A stretch of 64,000 bases of DNA from Neoarius graeffei (GCF_027579695.1 NC_083572.1:14384915-14448914), one strand, 5' to 3'. Shown: positions 22,547 to 34,347, counted from the first letter of the stretch. A program made the numbers and translations. Notes: a model not told the origin generated them from the letters alone.

Positions 22547-25500
22547 ATGTCAACTCGACAAGAGACGGAGAAAGACTTCATACAAGAGGTCGGGTTTCCC
22601 CCCACACACACACTCAGGAAGCTACGTCCAGTCCAAATCCACGTTTGTAGCAGTTTTGCTGTATCTGCTCGTTTGATCTGTGTTATTGTTGTGCTAGATA
22701 AAATAACCGACTTGATTCTTTCCTACTGCAGCATGTAATGTAACGTGGGGTGCGAAAGAAAAGATAAAGAAAGGTCGTGTTTTGTTGAATTGCCTTGAGT
22801 CACGTTCTTGATATTTACCAACATTAAAGCAACGCAACAGGAAGCACAAATAAGGATGAGGATGCTGAGCAACCTCAAACACGTCACACACAACTCACGC
22901 GCTACATATTTACAGTACACACCACTTTATAGACATGTGCATGCAAATAAATAATGTAAAGCAAGGATGCCTTCAAAGGTACAGAAATACTCTACAGAGC
23001 AGTAAACAGGAAGAAATGGAACAAAGTCCATATTTACCCTGATGAACCTCTGCTCATCTCATTATCTCTAGCCGCTTTATCCTGTTCTACAGGGTCGCAG
23101 GCAAGCTGGAGCCTATCCCAGCTGACTACGGGCGAAAGGCGGGGTACACCCTGGACAAGTCGCCAGGTCATCACAGGGCTGACACATACACTACGTTCAC
23201 ACTGCAGGCTGAAGTGACTCAAATCCGATTTTTTTCGCCCATATGTGACCTGTATCCGATCTTCATCTCATCTCATTATCTCTAGCCGCTTTATCCTGTT
23301 CTACAGGGTCGCAGGCAAGCTGGAGCCTATCCCAGCTGACTACGGGCGAAAGGCGGGGTACACCCTGGACAAGTCGCCAGGTCATCACAGGGCCGACACA
23401 TACACTACGTTCACACTGCAGGCTGAAGTGACTCAAATCCGATTTTTTCGCCCATATGTGACCTGTATCCGATCTTTTATTGACAATATGAACGACACAG
23501 ATCCGATTTTTTCAAATCCGACCCAGGCCGTTTGGATATGTGGTCCTAATTCCGATTCCTATCCGATCTTTTCATATGCGACTTCAGTCTGAACCGCCAG
23601 GTCGCATTCATCCGACTTACACGTCATCAGCAAGCCACAAACGTCACTATTCTGCGCTGAAGTAGGCGGCGGGTCTCTCAAAAAAAGTTACAACAACATG
23701 GCTTTGATGTTCCTTTGAACGGAGGTTGCAGTCACTACCCCGCAGAACGCTTGAGCCAAAACCCTTGCCCTCTTCCTTCTCAACCTCCTCCTTAACATCA
23801 GGCTATTGTGCATGTTCTGGCTCTGTCGCAACAACAACTGCATCATCGCCAGGTACTCCATGCTGGCTACTGTCATACACAGGAAACTTTAGGTTACTTC
23901 CGTAAACACTGGCCATGCTCACTGCGTGTGACGTCGTCGTATCCTGCAATGCGCATGCGGAACACTTTTAGGTCGCTTTTCGTTCATACTGAGGATCACA
24001 TACAAGTCGCATATATTTGTTAATGTGAACGACCTCACAAAAAAATCGGATTTCACAAAAAAATCGGAATTGAGCATTAAGCCTTGCAGTGTGAACGTAG
24101 TGTTAGACACAGACAACCATTCACACTCACGGTCAATTTAGAGTCACCAGTTAACCTAACCTGCATGTCTTTGGACTGGGGGAAACCGGAGCACCCGGAC
24201 AACATGCAAACTCCGCACAGAAAGGCCCTCGCCGGCCACGGGGCTTGAACCCGGACCTTCTTGCTGTGAGGCGACAGCGCTAACCACTACACCACTGTGC
24301 TGCCTGACCCTCTGCTTTCCTGTAAAATGTGTGCAGTTTATAAGGAAATGAGCTGTAAGTTTTTCTGAGCATCTTACAGAACCAGACGCAGTTCTTCTGG
24401 AGATTTTGACTGTCACACGTGCATCTTAGTTTTACAGCAAAACCCAGCAGCCTTCATTATGTTTTTCTGTCTGAAAATTGGTCTTTGGCGTAATATCACA
24501 ATATGCTGCTTTCTTTAGTGACATATAAACATTTTTTCTGTTTTTATTTACGTTTTTAACAGCATCCCAACTTTTTTTTAGACCCAGGGTTGTAATTACA
24601 GACGTAGTTTGTGATGTTAAGTGGTTCTAGACCTGTAATAACCATATAATGTCAAAGACACTAATGCATATCACTTTTCTTCATTTAAAGGTGCAAGAGT
24701 CAAGATTTTTCACTTCCTACTAGTACAAATAATGTGGAGAATTGATTAAAAAAACAATACTTTAAAGCTTTCGATTTCATAAAATCGGTGAAATTTAGTT
24801 CCCTCTGGAATTTGGTCATTGTGATATAGGTTTATTTCTGTAATATCTCAAAAAAAAAAACCCAGGCCATTCTGTGCCTGGGATGTTATTTAATTTGAGG
24901 GGATTCCCTAGTAGCACTGACGCCTCACAGCAAGAAGGTCCTGGGTTCGAGCCCAGCGGCCAGCGTGGGCCTTTCTGTGTGGAAATTGACCGTGAGTGTG
25001 AATGGTTGTTTGTCTCTGTGTCAGCCCTGCGATGACCTGGCGACTTGTCCAGGGTGTACCCCGCCTCTCACCCATAGTCAGCTGGGATAGGCTCCAGCTT
25101 GCCTGCGACCCTGTAGAACAGGATAAGCGGCTACAGATGATGGATGGATGGATGGATGGGATTCCCTAGTAAATAACGTGCATGAAATCGCGCAGTCAAG
25201 CAGACAGAGGAAGTCCATGTGTGCATGCGCAGGTTTACCTTCTTTGTCTTTTGGGTTTTACGGCAGCTGGCCTCCACAGTGTTGCATTACTGCCATCTAC
25301 AGGTTTACCTTGACCGTGCTCTGACAGTTACATCATTCTGTCGCTAAACGAACAGCTGATCACACCCAGGTGCTCGATGACTGCCGATATTTATTAGTTT
25401 GGTCCTGCGTTTCCTTTCCTTCACAACATAACGTCTTTTCTTCTCGCTTTCCGTTACTGTAGTCAGTCTTTCACATTTCATTCGCACACTCACGTCCTCC

Positions 25501-28500
25501 ATTTTTCTCTCCTGTTTCAAATTTGTATCCCACAATGCCTTGCGCGAAGAAGGAAAGCCCACCACGTGATGCATGACGTAGTATCTTGAATTGGGTCATG
25601 GTGAAGCAGGAAGAAATAGCGGAGAATTTAGGGTCACGTGGCTCTAAATTCATTAATTGTTCTGTTAAAAAAATAATAAAATTGGAAGTCTGTGATTCGA
25701 ATTCAGAAGCTTTCAGTCCACTAAGCAAAAATAATTGGGTGTCGGGGAAAATTCTTTTTATGACCTAAACTTGAAAAATCTGAAAGGCAGTCTAGCTTTA
25801 AGCCATTAACTCAGAACAATTTCATAAAAAACAAAACAAAAAAAAACCCACTGGTACTGATCCAGAATGTATGTTTGTATTTGGATTGCCCTGTTGTCAG
25901 TCATTTTATAAACATGCCACCAATGCCCCGTTGCATCCTCATAAATCATTATGAGAAGTTACATGGTTATAGAGTTGTGACTTGGCTTTCAAGCAGTTGA
26001 ATGTCCAGATGCACTTGAAAGTGATGCCATGACAGTCCTTGCTCATGGTAGCCCGAGTTGAATCACCATAAGCTTTGGGTCCGAGCTTTGTGTGTCTGGG
26101 TGAAGCAAAAAAAAAAAAAAGAAGAAGAAACAATTCACAAAGCAAATTCTAGTTGCAAGTGATTTAACTTACAGGGGAAAAAGAACTCTAAACATAAAAT
26201 TCTCCTTTAAACATTGTCACAAACTTAATTAGTCCATTTATTGTGTTTATGTTGAAGCAACAGTTCAAATTCTTACATTGTTTCTGCCAAGAGACAGAAT
26301 TAATACCCCCAATGCAAAAACTACAGGACGTGGAAGATGTATTCAGTCTTAACCTGGATCCGGGGACACCTCCTACAGAGTGTTTGTGCTGCAATGGTGA
26401 AGATCAGCACACAGAGAGGACTCTGTTAAAGATGTGTACAGTGAGATTGGTGGACTTCAGGAAAATAGAGGGTCTGCGTGCAAAAATATTATCAGAAGGA
26501 ATTCTTCTTACTGGAGGTAATTATGATTAGAAAGATAATGACAGTGATATCATAACTTAGCATGGCTAATCTTTTTTTTTAAAGATTAATCTAATTTTGT
26601 ATTTCTAAGTTTCAGATGAATCCAGCATGTTTGATGGAGATCAGAAGCCACTGCAGGCTCAATTAAAGATGAATTCATTGAGTCCAGAAGTGGATTGTGG
26701 AAAAATTGCTGTTGATCAACCAGAAGGAGGGGCTTTTTATCATAAATACAAACACAGCAATTTCATTTCTTCCAGTGAGTATATAGTGGCTGTATTGTGG
26801 ATGAATGCAATTGATCATAATGTGTGTGGGAGACACAGTAAGCAAAGCTACACTTCTTTTTTTTTTTTTTGTGGATCATTTTGGATGGATTTGATGGATT
26901 GATTGGATTTGAGAAGTAGAATGAATGGAATAGGATTTTTCCCCCTCTTGATAAAGGCCCGGTCCCACTGGCCGATGGACACAAAACATATGCAAAAAGG
27001 ACACAGCGGACGAGCAAAATTTCGGGGGTGGCTCTATCCGTTTTCATCCGCTCCAGAAATGGACAAAATTGGCGAAAACAGAACGGAAAAGAACGGACGT
27101 GGGTAGTATATAGCGGGGATGTTAAACGCATATTCATAGGAAGCCTAGCGGATGGAAGTGGATGACAGCTCCAAAGGGGTTACCGGTGATAACTGAGAAG
27201 CGGACGCATAGCAGAAAGAGCGGATGCATAGCGGATGAAGGGGATGCATCACGTACGCCTAACGGAAACAAAGGGGATGTTGCGCGGATGTATATCGGAT
27301 GCAGACCGTTCACTGCGCATGCGGGGGGTATGAATTGCGTCTGCTCCGTGGATATAAAGGGATGCAGCACGCACGCCGTCAGCATAAAGCGGAAAGACGT
27401 GCTGGCGGCTACATCGATACATCTCTACTACTAGATGATTTTCTACCCCTTTTTATACAAAATATCGATTGTCCACTAGGTGTCCTTCTACATACTCTAG
27501 ACATACTCCAGACATCCTAAATATACGAGATACATCCCAGATATAAACGCTTTGTCCGTTTTGAATACTTTATATACGAGATGCATACGCTTACATCCTT
27601 TCTATTTCCGTGCTACTAACGATGAATAGACGTTTCATGTACCTTATCTTTCCTCCCTCTTTCCGTTTTCAGCTGCAGCGGATGTGAGTTGCGAGGATGC
27701 CCAGAGGATGCAGAGAGGATACAGCAGACGTTTAACGGATGATAACGGACATAGAACATTTGTTGCTCGTATATGTCGCGGATTTACATCGTACACGGCG
27801 GAAAGTTCATCCGTTCTAAAAGTTTTGTGCAGCTCAAAACTTTTTGCGCGGATGAAATCACAGTGGACGGATGCTCGATGGATAGAGCGTATGAAGCACG
27901 TATGCAATGAGTACACAATGGATGCATAGCGTTTTTCAACGGATGGCAAAGATTTTTTTACGTTTTACATCCTCTTTGCATCCGTAAGTGCAGTGGGACC
28001 GGGCCTTAATGTGTTGTATTTCAGCCCATTTTATTTTCAGTTGATAGAGCTTTATTAGGCTACTGAAAATAGACTACCCAAAGCAACAACAATGTCCAGA
28101 AATGATTGTAATGTTATCCAAAAATGAAATCACTTTTTTAACTTACTTAATCAGACAAGATTTTTTAATTTCTGACGTTTGCCTTGTAAGGAAGGTATAC
28201 ATTTTTATTGCTAACAAGGAAGCATGATGTAGATTTGATGTCTAAAGGCCAATTTATGCTGACAACCCAGTCCTCGCAGACGGTGTCGCAGATTGCGTCT
28301 GCGTAGCCCCCCCACCTTCGCAGACGCTCTGCGCGCACCTCCCAAAAATTGTGACCACCGCAGAAGCCTCGCAGACAGCGTCGCAGACAAGAGGGCTCTG
28401 ATTGGTCCACTCTGCATCTGCTGTACACGCACTTCCGCTTCCCTACTTTCCCGGTTTGTTTTGTTTTCACGACTGGCATTTTTAAAAACACGAGCGAAGA

Positions 28501-31500
28501 TGGAGCAGCATGAAGAGCGGTTGATTGAGGAAGTACGTACATCTATACGACTCCAGTTCTAGTCATTATAAAAAAAAAAAAGTTCTAGTCATTATAAGTA
28601 ACCGGAAGATAAACACTCCACTAACCACACCCACCATCTACTCCTAGTGACTTCGCGCCCCCTTGCGTTGTGCCGGTGAATAACATTGCGCACGCCTATT
28701 TCTCCCCGCTCAACAATAAATTACAACTGTCTGCGAAAAGCTATCTGCGAAAGCCTTGTCGCAAGAGCATGCAGAGGCCTTAACTCGTTGCATTTGCCTT
28801 GGAAATGTGTTTTTGTACACAAATGTGTAATATTGCGCAGAAGTTAGTAAAGATAGTAAAATATATCAAATTATTAGCAGAGCGAAGCTCCATACTTAAG
28901 AGAATATGGTAATGCATTGACCCGAATTTTGATGGCTTTTGTCATACCTACATACAGACGACGTACTTGTACCACCACAGGGTACCCAATCGCAAGTGCA
29001 GGGCAACCTATCTCAAACACTTGACCACTGGACAATGAAGATATCTTTATTTCAATAAGATAGATGTTTTTTTTAACCAGCACTTAATTTGCTTTTTAAA
29101 AAATAATGTGGGATTGTTTACTAACAGATTTTACAGAAAATATTCACAACAGTTTCACTATTCACCCATGACCCTGTCGCCAGTTCACTGGTTATCCATG
29201 GACCACTTTTGGTAGGTACTGACCAGTGCATACTGGGAACATCCCATGACCAGTTCTGATTGAGGGAGTCGAAGTGGAGGCTGTGGATTCCTACAAGTAC
29301 CTCGGGCTGTGGCTGGACAGCAAGCTGGACTGGATTTGCAACACCAATCACTTGTACAGGAAGGGACAGAGCAGGCTATACTTCCTTAGGAGGCTGCGGT
29401 CCTTTAACATCTGCAGGAAACTCCTGTGGATGTTTTATCAGTCTGTGGTCGCCAGTGTCCTGTTTTACACCGTGGTGTGCTGGGGGGGCAGCACATCCAA
29501 GAAGGACACATCCAGGCTGGACAAACTGATCAGGCAGACCAGCTCTGTGGTCGGCATGAAGCTGGACTCTCTGGTGATGGTGGCGGAGAAGAGGTCTATG
29601 GACAAACTATTGAACATCATGGACAATGCCAGTCACCCTCTGCACACCGTCATCAGCAACCAGAGGAGCCTGTTCAGTGACAGAATGCTCCTTCCCAAGT
29701 GCAGGACGAACAGACTTAAAAACTCCTTTGTCCCTCACGCCATCAGACTGTACAACTCCTCTCTGGGGGGGAGGAGGGGTAACAGGAGGACAGAGGATGG
29801 GAAGGAGCAGTAGCCTAGCCTAACAATAAGCAATACTGGACAATGTGCAATATAATGTGCAATATAAAGTGCAATATCTCTCCTGCTGCCCCCCTTCCTC
29901 TTGTCCCCATATCTTATTCTTTTTATATTTGTATATGTAAATACTTAATTTATCTAGAAGTTTTTTCTGTATTTTCTGTTTTCTGTTTATCCTGTAATGA
30001 TGCTGCTGGAATCTTAATTTCCCTGAGAGAATCCAAAGTGTTCAATAAAGTTCTATCTAATCTAAAACTAGTTAAAATAGTTGTATTAGTCCACTAGCTT
30101 TTTGGAAAATTGACAGTTGTACCCAGACAGCTGTTTGACATATCAAGTTTGAAATATCAAGATTGTAGCTCTAACCCTCAGAGCTCATATGTTGTATTCA
30201 GTCAAGGAGTATGTTTTCCAGTTGTTGTTTTTTTAATCCCCAAAGGTTTTTACCCTACTGATTTTTTCATAGCGGGCAATGTATCTTTGCATTATATGTT
30301 TTTTTTTTTTTACCTGAACAATTTCTTACTCTGCACACTCATATAAACATAATTATTGTATAGTTTAGTAGCAATTATGAGCTGTGTTGGCGTCGTCGTG
30401 CTTAACCAGCGTGCCAGTAGAGGGACCATAGCAGGAGACAAACTAGTAGGGGAGAAGAGGAGCCTGGGGGAAGAGCTTCTTGGACTGGGCTTTGAGAGGG
30501 ATGTCCTGAGTAGAGAGCCAAATCTTCTGACCGGGCTGGTAGTTTGGGGCAGGGGCCCTGCGGCAGTCAGCCAGGCACCAGTTGCGGTCAGAGGAGTGGA
30601 GGAGGGCCGCCCGAGTGTCTTTCCAGATCCTTCGGCATAGGTGGGCCTGTACCCACAGGGCACAGTAATTTCATCTTCGTGGGCGTGGAACAGTGGTGAC
30701 ATGTTCCCCTGGAAAGCCTAGAAGGGTGACATGCCAGTAGCTGAGCTGGTAAGGGAGTTGTTTGCATATTTGATCCAGGGCAGGTGACCACTCCAAGCGG
30801 AGGGGTCGTTGGTAGTGACGCAATGCAAGGTGGCCTCCAGGTCTTGGTTGCTGCGCTCCATCTGCCCATTGGTCTGTGGATGGAACCCAGAGAAGAGGCA
30901 CCAAGGGCATGGCAGAAGGCCTTCCATACTTGGGATATGAATTGAGGACCCTGGTAAGAGACAATGTTGGCAAGGATGCCATTGAGACAGAAGACATGGT
31001 GTGTGAAGAGCTCGGCTGTTTCCTTGGCAGAGGGAAGCTTAGGTAGGGTGACGAAGTGGGTGGCCTTGGAGAAACTGTCAGTGATGGTTAGGATGGTGGA
31101 ATTGCCTTGAAATGGGGGAGACCAGTGATGGAATCCAGTGCAATGTGAGACCATGGGTGACTGGGCACAGGGAGAGGGTACAGTAGGCTGGCTGGAGGCT
31201 GATGGGAGGCCTTGCTGCAGGCATATACTGAGCACTCAGCCACGTCAGCCCAGGTGTCGGCATCCATGGACGGCCACCAGAAATACCTCTTGAGGAATGA
31301 TAAAGTGCAGCTGAAGCCGGGGTGGCAGGTGAAACGGGAAGTATGGGCCCACTGTTCACTATTCACCCATGAACCTGTCACCAGTTCACCGGTTATCCAT
31401 GGACCACTTTTGGTAGGTACTGACCAGTGCATACTGGGAACATCCCACAAGATGTGCTATTTTGGAGATGCTCGGACTCAGTCATCTAGCCATCACAGTT

Positions 31501-33048
31501 TGGCCCTTGTCAAAGTCACTCAGATTCTTACGCTTGCCCATTTTTCTTGCTTCCAACACATCGACATTGACTGTTCTCTTGCTACCTAATATATCCCACC
31601 CCTTGACAGATGTCATTGTAACAACATAATCAATGTAATTCACTTTACCTGTCAGTGTTTTTAATTTTATGGCTGACCGGTGTATGTAATCTATATATGT
31701 AATCTACACATTGTAATCACATATGTAATCTATACATTGCTGCTAAAACGTGTGAAAGAGAAACAATTGCCAAACTTGCAGCAATTGCAAATTGAGGTTT
31801 GTTTGCTAATTTGTGCTTGGGTCCCCAGGGTATTTAGAAGCTTTAATGTTTTTTTTTCATCAAATTGCAGGTATATCCATCAAGTCATCTTTTGATCAAG
31901 GGGATGAATCTACCAATCAAGAAAAGCTTATGAAAGGAGAGAGCTTCAGAATAGTTAAGTCTGTAAGGAATTCCTTTGCATTACATCATGCAGGCAAACG
32001 TAATGCATTTCATACAGGCCAAAGGGCATATCAGTGCAATGAATGCAGTACGAGTTTCAGTAGTTCATCAGACTTTACAAGACATCAGAAAATGCATACA
32101 AGAGAGAAGTCTTATCATTGCACGCAATGTGGAAAAGAGTTTTCAAAAGGCTCATATCTGCAGCGGCATCAGAAAGTGCACACTAGATTTAAACCTTACA
32201 GCCATTCTGAGCATGGCGAGACTTTCACTCAGACGTCAAGCCTTACAATGGACGATCTAGTGCATACTGAAGAAAAGCCCTACTTGTGCACACAGTGTGG
32301 AAAACAATTCTCAAGCTTGTTAGGTGTTCGGAGACACAAGAAAATACACAGTCAAGAGAGGCCTCATCAGTGCTCCGAGTGTGGTAAGGAGTTCCTATCT
32401 TCCAGCAGATTAAGGATTCACAAGAAAACACACACCCAAGAGAAGCTCCATCAGTGTTTTGAGTGTGGTAAAAAATTTGTACATTCGTCAACCTTAAACC
32501 TTCACAAGAGAATACATACACAAGAGAAGCGTTTTCAGTGCTCAGAGTGTGGTAAACAGTTCATACAGTCTTCGTCTCTTAAACATCATAAGAGAATACA
32601 TACTGGGGAAAAACCATACAAGTGTTCTGAATGTGACAAAGCATTTCCTCATTCTTCAGCCCTTATAGTACACAAAAGGCTACATAGTGGACAAAAGCCG
32701 TACTACTGTGACCTGTGTGGAAAACAGTTTTCACAATCAACACATCTGCGCACTCACCAGAGAGTCCACACTGGAGTAAAACCTTACATCTGCTCTCATT
32801 GCGGCAAATCTTTCACTCAGTCATCGCATCTTTCAGTGCACAAGCTGTTGCACACTGGACAGAAGCCTTACTGCTGCTCTATCTGTGGCAAAGGATTCGC
32901 AACACCAGGCTACCTTAAGCTGCACCTGAGAATTCATACCGGCGAAAAGCCGTACCAGTGTTCTGTGTGTGGATGGTCTTTCACTCAGTCCCACAGCCTC
33001 AAAGAGCATCTTGGAAAACACTGGAGAGAAGCCTTTGCCAGTGTTTAA
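22547..33048 (+). CDS. C2H2 zinc-finger protein ZF-C (four coding exons)
   Basis: Predicted coding exons are 22547-22588, 26258-26516, 26616-26774 and 31871-33048. They join in frame to 545 residues. Exon 1 gives [14 protein letters not shown] and ends at a codon boundary before GT. Exons 2 and 3 match the ZF-A N-terminal exons, with LVDFRKIEG in exon 2 and a degraded version in exon 3. Later introns are phase 1 as in ZF-A. The last exon has 12 finger units from about 32029. Unit 3 ([10 protein letters not shown]) has lost its metal ligands. Units 8-11 are nearly identical to ZF-A units 9-12. A 2-base loss near 33010 relative to ZF-A shifts the frame and ends the protein after [12 protein letters not shown], deleting the final finger. 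The shift still supplies a second His to unit 12. Introns are full of transposons. It is likely a nuclear DNA-binding protein of unknown target. Exon 1 is the least certain part (weak donor gtcggg, 3.7 kb away). Confidence 0.75.
23055..23482. repeat. 214-bp tandem duplication spanning a SINE/MITE junction
   Basis: Bases 23055-23268 are repeated from 23269. Each copy holds the SINE 3' half and the first 70 or so bases of the Harbinger-like element, up to GTATCCGATCTT. Only a few differences are seen (GGGCTGACAC against GGGCCGACAC and one T in a run). Confidence 0.85.
23403..24102. mobile_element. PIF/Harbinger-like MITE, copy 2
   Basis: The ends are CACTACGTTCACACTGCA and its inverse, with ATA on the left and TTA on the right. 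The interior shares the AACGTCACTATTCTGCG region with copy 1 (304-1407, opposite orientation). A 62-codon minus-strand frame (23688-23876) is rich in Arg ([15 protein letters not shown]), possibly a transposase N-terminus remnant. Confidence 0.65.
24304..24684. other. No gene recognised (ZF-C intron 1)
   Basis: AT-rich intronic sequence with no repeat boundary or coding signal identified. Confidence 0.4.
24689..25797. mobile_element. Kolobok-like TTAA element with SINE inside
   Basis: TTAA at 24685-24688 and 25798-25801. The inward sequences AGGTGCAAGAGTCAAG and, reverse complemented, AGCTAGACTGCCTTTC are only loosely alike, but both reach the shared word AGATTTTTCA. No transposase. The SINE 24916-25160 inserted into it later. 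Confidence 0.45.
24916..25160 (+). mobile_element. SINE, 5' truncated with internal deletion, GGAT tail
   Basis: It starts inside the tRNA head (CTGACGCCTCACAGCAAG). It jumps from TTTCTGTGTGGA directly to AATTGACCGTGAG, losing about 110 bases, and ends in (GGAT)n. The flanks duplicate GGGATTCCCTAGTA on both sides. Confidence 0.8.
25798..26257. other. No gene recognised (ZF-C intron 1 end)
   Basis: AT-rich sequence with an A-rich run near 26107-26120. It ends in the acceptor TTGAAG before exon 2 of ZF-C, which lacks a strong pyrimidine tract. Confidence 0.4.
26955..28006. mobile_element. PIF/Harbinger-like MITE with TAA duplication
   Basis: The ends read AGGCCCGGTCCCACTGG and, reverse complemented, AGGCCCGGTCCCACTGC, flanked by TAA at 26952-26954 and 28007-28009. 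The interior is unusually full of GCGGATG and CGGATGCATA words. No transposase was found. It lies in the last intron of ZF-C. Confidence 0.75.
28246..28780 (+). mobile_element. PIF/Harbinger-like element with MADF/Myb start
   Basis: The ends begin AGGCCAATTTATGCT and, reverse complemented, AGGCCTCTGCATGCT, flanked by TAA at 28243-28245 and 28781-28783. Subterminal repeats of CGCAGACG and CTGCGAAAG are seen. A frame near 28500 encodes [20 protein letters not shown] then stops, resembling the beginning of the MADF/Myb-like accessory protein of Harbinger elements. Confidence 0.7.
28784..29148. other. No gene recognised (ZF-C intron 3)
   Basis: AT-rich intronic sequence, no repeat boundary identified. 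Confidence 0.4.
29149..29250 (-). mobile_element. Tc1 fragment
   Basis: About 100 bases nearly identical to 31353-31448, including TTATCCATGGACCACTTTTG and ACTGACCAGTGCATACTGG. From memory these words lie in the transposase N-terminal region of a teleost Tc1 family, minus strand. Confidence 0.55.
29262..30065 (+). mobile_element. LINE 3' end, 5' truncated
   Basis: It encodes the C-terminal part of a LINE protein, then a 3' UTR ending in TTCAATAAAGTTCTATCTAA with a short TCTAA-type tail. It begins inside the palm/thumb region next to the Tc1 fragment at 29149-29250. Confidence 0.75.
29274..29813 (+). pseudogene. LINE ORF2 C-terminal fragment
   Basis: 179 residues without a stop. Blocks are [56 protein letters not shown], and the end [17 protein letters not shown]. 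These are the conserved region after the YADD motif in a teleost CR1/Rex-type LINE. The catalytic part is absent, so the product cannot retrotranspose. Confidence 0.75.
30395..31345 (-). pseudogene. Gypsy integrase fragment
   Basis: The minus strand holds a decayed chromovirus-like integrase. Seen are a zinc-domain region with [20 protein letters not shown], the core with [16 protein letters not shown], then [39 protein letters not shown], and the post-core linker with [20 protein letters not shown]. Several frameshifts separate these blocks. LTRs were not found, so it is an old fragment. It is adjacent to the Tc1 fragment at 31350-31685. Confidence 0.75.
31350..31685 (-). mobile_element. Tc1/mariner terminal fragment
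   Basis: The right side reads on the reverse strand TACACCGGTCAGCCATAAAA then GACAGGTAAAGTGAATTAC, a known type of teleost Tc1 terminus. It is followed by the start of a transposase with [13 protein letters not shown]-like codons and TATTTTGGAGATGCTCGG. The rest of the element is missing. Confidence 0.65.
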
Positions 33049-33302
33049 AGTTCAACAGGACATTCAGAGTTTGGTGACCTTAAATGCCAAAGTTGACGTG
33101 AACATTTCCTTCACTTTTCCCTTCAAATTTGAGTTGAACTGTGCTCTTAATGAAGGTCTCACCAGTCACAGACTTCATGTTTATGTCTGGTATGGTAAGC
33201 TTAAAACTTCTTGGCACTCCAAGAGAACAGGCAAAAATGACTTTAAAATTTCAAACAAACTGTTATGCTGTATCACAAATGATTAGTATCATGATCTTTT
33301 CA
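33049..33302. other. Downstream flank of ZF-C
   Basis: It holds the frameshifted remains of the last finger ([18 protein letters not shown] in another frame) and then likely 3' UTR. No AATAAA was seen before the SINE at 33303. Confidence 0.45.
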
Positions 33303-33650
33303 GGGCGGCATGATGGTTAACACTGTCGCCTCACAGCAAGAAGGTTCTGGATTCGAGCTCAGGGGCCGACTGAGGCCTTTCTGTGCGGAGTTTGCATGTT
33401 CTCCCCGTGTCTGCGTGGGTTTCCTCCGGTTTCCCCTGCAGTCCAAAGACATGCAGGTTAGGCTAATTGGAGGCTCTAAATTGACCGTAGGTGTGAATGT
33501 GAGTGTGAATGGTTGTTTGTCTCTATGTGTCAGCCCTGCGACTTGGCGACTTGTCCAGGGTGTACCCCGCCTCTCACCCATAGTCAGCTGGGTTAGGCTC
33601 CAGTTTGCCCGCGACCCTGCACAGGATAAGCAGTTACGGATAATGGATGG
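33303..33650 (+). mobile_element. SINE, GGAT-tail subfamily
   Basis: It is flanked by ATGATCTTTTCAG on both sides (before 33302 and from about 33650). The head box A region is damaged (GCATGATGGTTAACACTGTC), and the tail ends GGATAATGGATGG. Confidence 0.82.
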
Positions 33651-33669
33651 ATGATCTTTTCAGTAATAA

Positions 33670-33798
33670 TCCATCCATCCATTATCTATAGCCGCTTGTC
33701 CTGTCCTACAGGGTTGCAGGCAAGCTGGAGCCTATCCCAGCTGACTATGGGTGAGAGGCGGGGTACACCCTGGAGAAGTCGCCAGGTCATCGCAGGGC
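33670..33798 (-). mobile_element. SINE fragment, 5' truncated (minus)
   Basis: It begins CCATCCATCCATTATCTATA, the reverse of the GGAT-type tail, and stops inside the body. CAGTAATAAT flanks both sides. It lies 20 bases from the previous SINE, in opposite orientation. Confidence 0.8.
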
Positions 33799-34115
33799 AG
33801 TAATAATCCTTTCTCTTAAAACCTATATGGTGTTTTTGAAATACAGTATTCTGCAAGACTCTTAGGCACCATACCTTTTTCTTTTTTTCCCAAAAAATTT
33901 AGCCTTGCATGTCTATTTCATGCATACTGTATTAGTGTGTCATTATATAAGAAACAATGTTCTCTTATAATTTCCACAAAAAAGAAGGTGGTCAGGGTTA
34001 TGGAGAGATGTTGTGTTTTATTAAATAAGGAACCATAATATAGGAGCCCCCATCTGTTTCTGGGTTGTAGAATTTTCTTATATCATAGCCAGTCTCTTTT
34101 GTTTTATTTCTTTAC
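33799..34115. other. No gene recognised
   Basis: AT-rich intergenic sequence between a SINE fragment and the minisatellite. Confidence 0.4.
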
Positions 34116-34119
34116 TGGC

Positions 34120-34347
34120 TAGCACTGGCCACGAGGCGGTGTGTATGGCTGGTAATTACTAACACTGGCCACTAGGCGGTGTGTATGGCTGGTAATTACT
34201 AACACTGGCCACTAGGTGGTGTGTATGACTGGTAATTACTAACACTGGCCACTAGGCGGTGTGTATGGCTGGTATTTACTAACACTGGCCACTAGGCGGT
34301 GTGTATGAGTGGTAATTACTAACACTGGCCACTAGGCGGTTTGCATG
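34120..34347. repeat. 40-bp minisatellite, about six units
   Basis: The unit contains ACACTGGCCACTAGGCGGTG followed by TGTATGGCTGGTAATTACTA. Units differ by a few substitutions (GGCT/GACT/GAGT, TAGGCGG/TAGGTGG). The last unit is interrupted by the P-like element at 34356. Confidence 0.9.

Larger units (their letters stand above)
23052..24303 (-). mobile_element. SINE (minus) split by a Harbinger-like MITE and partly duplicated
   Basis: The minus-strand SINE tail begins at 23052 and its tRNA-like head ends near 24303 (reverse complement of GGTGTAGTGGTTAGCGCTGT). The flanks share CCTCTGCT-like words. It is interrupted by the element at 23403-24102, and a 214-base part including the junction is tandemly duplicated. 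Confidence 0.8.

Noticed and set aside
34120-34347. CRISPR-like direct repeat array
   Set aside because: Units are contiguous 40-bp minisatellite copies without unique spacers, in a vertebrate genome.
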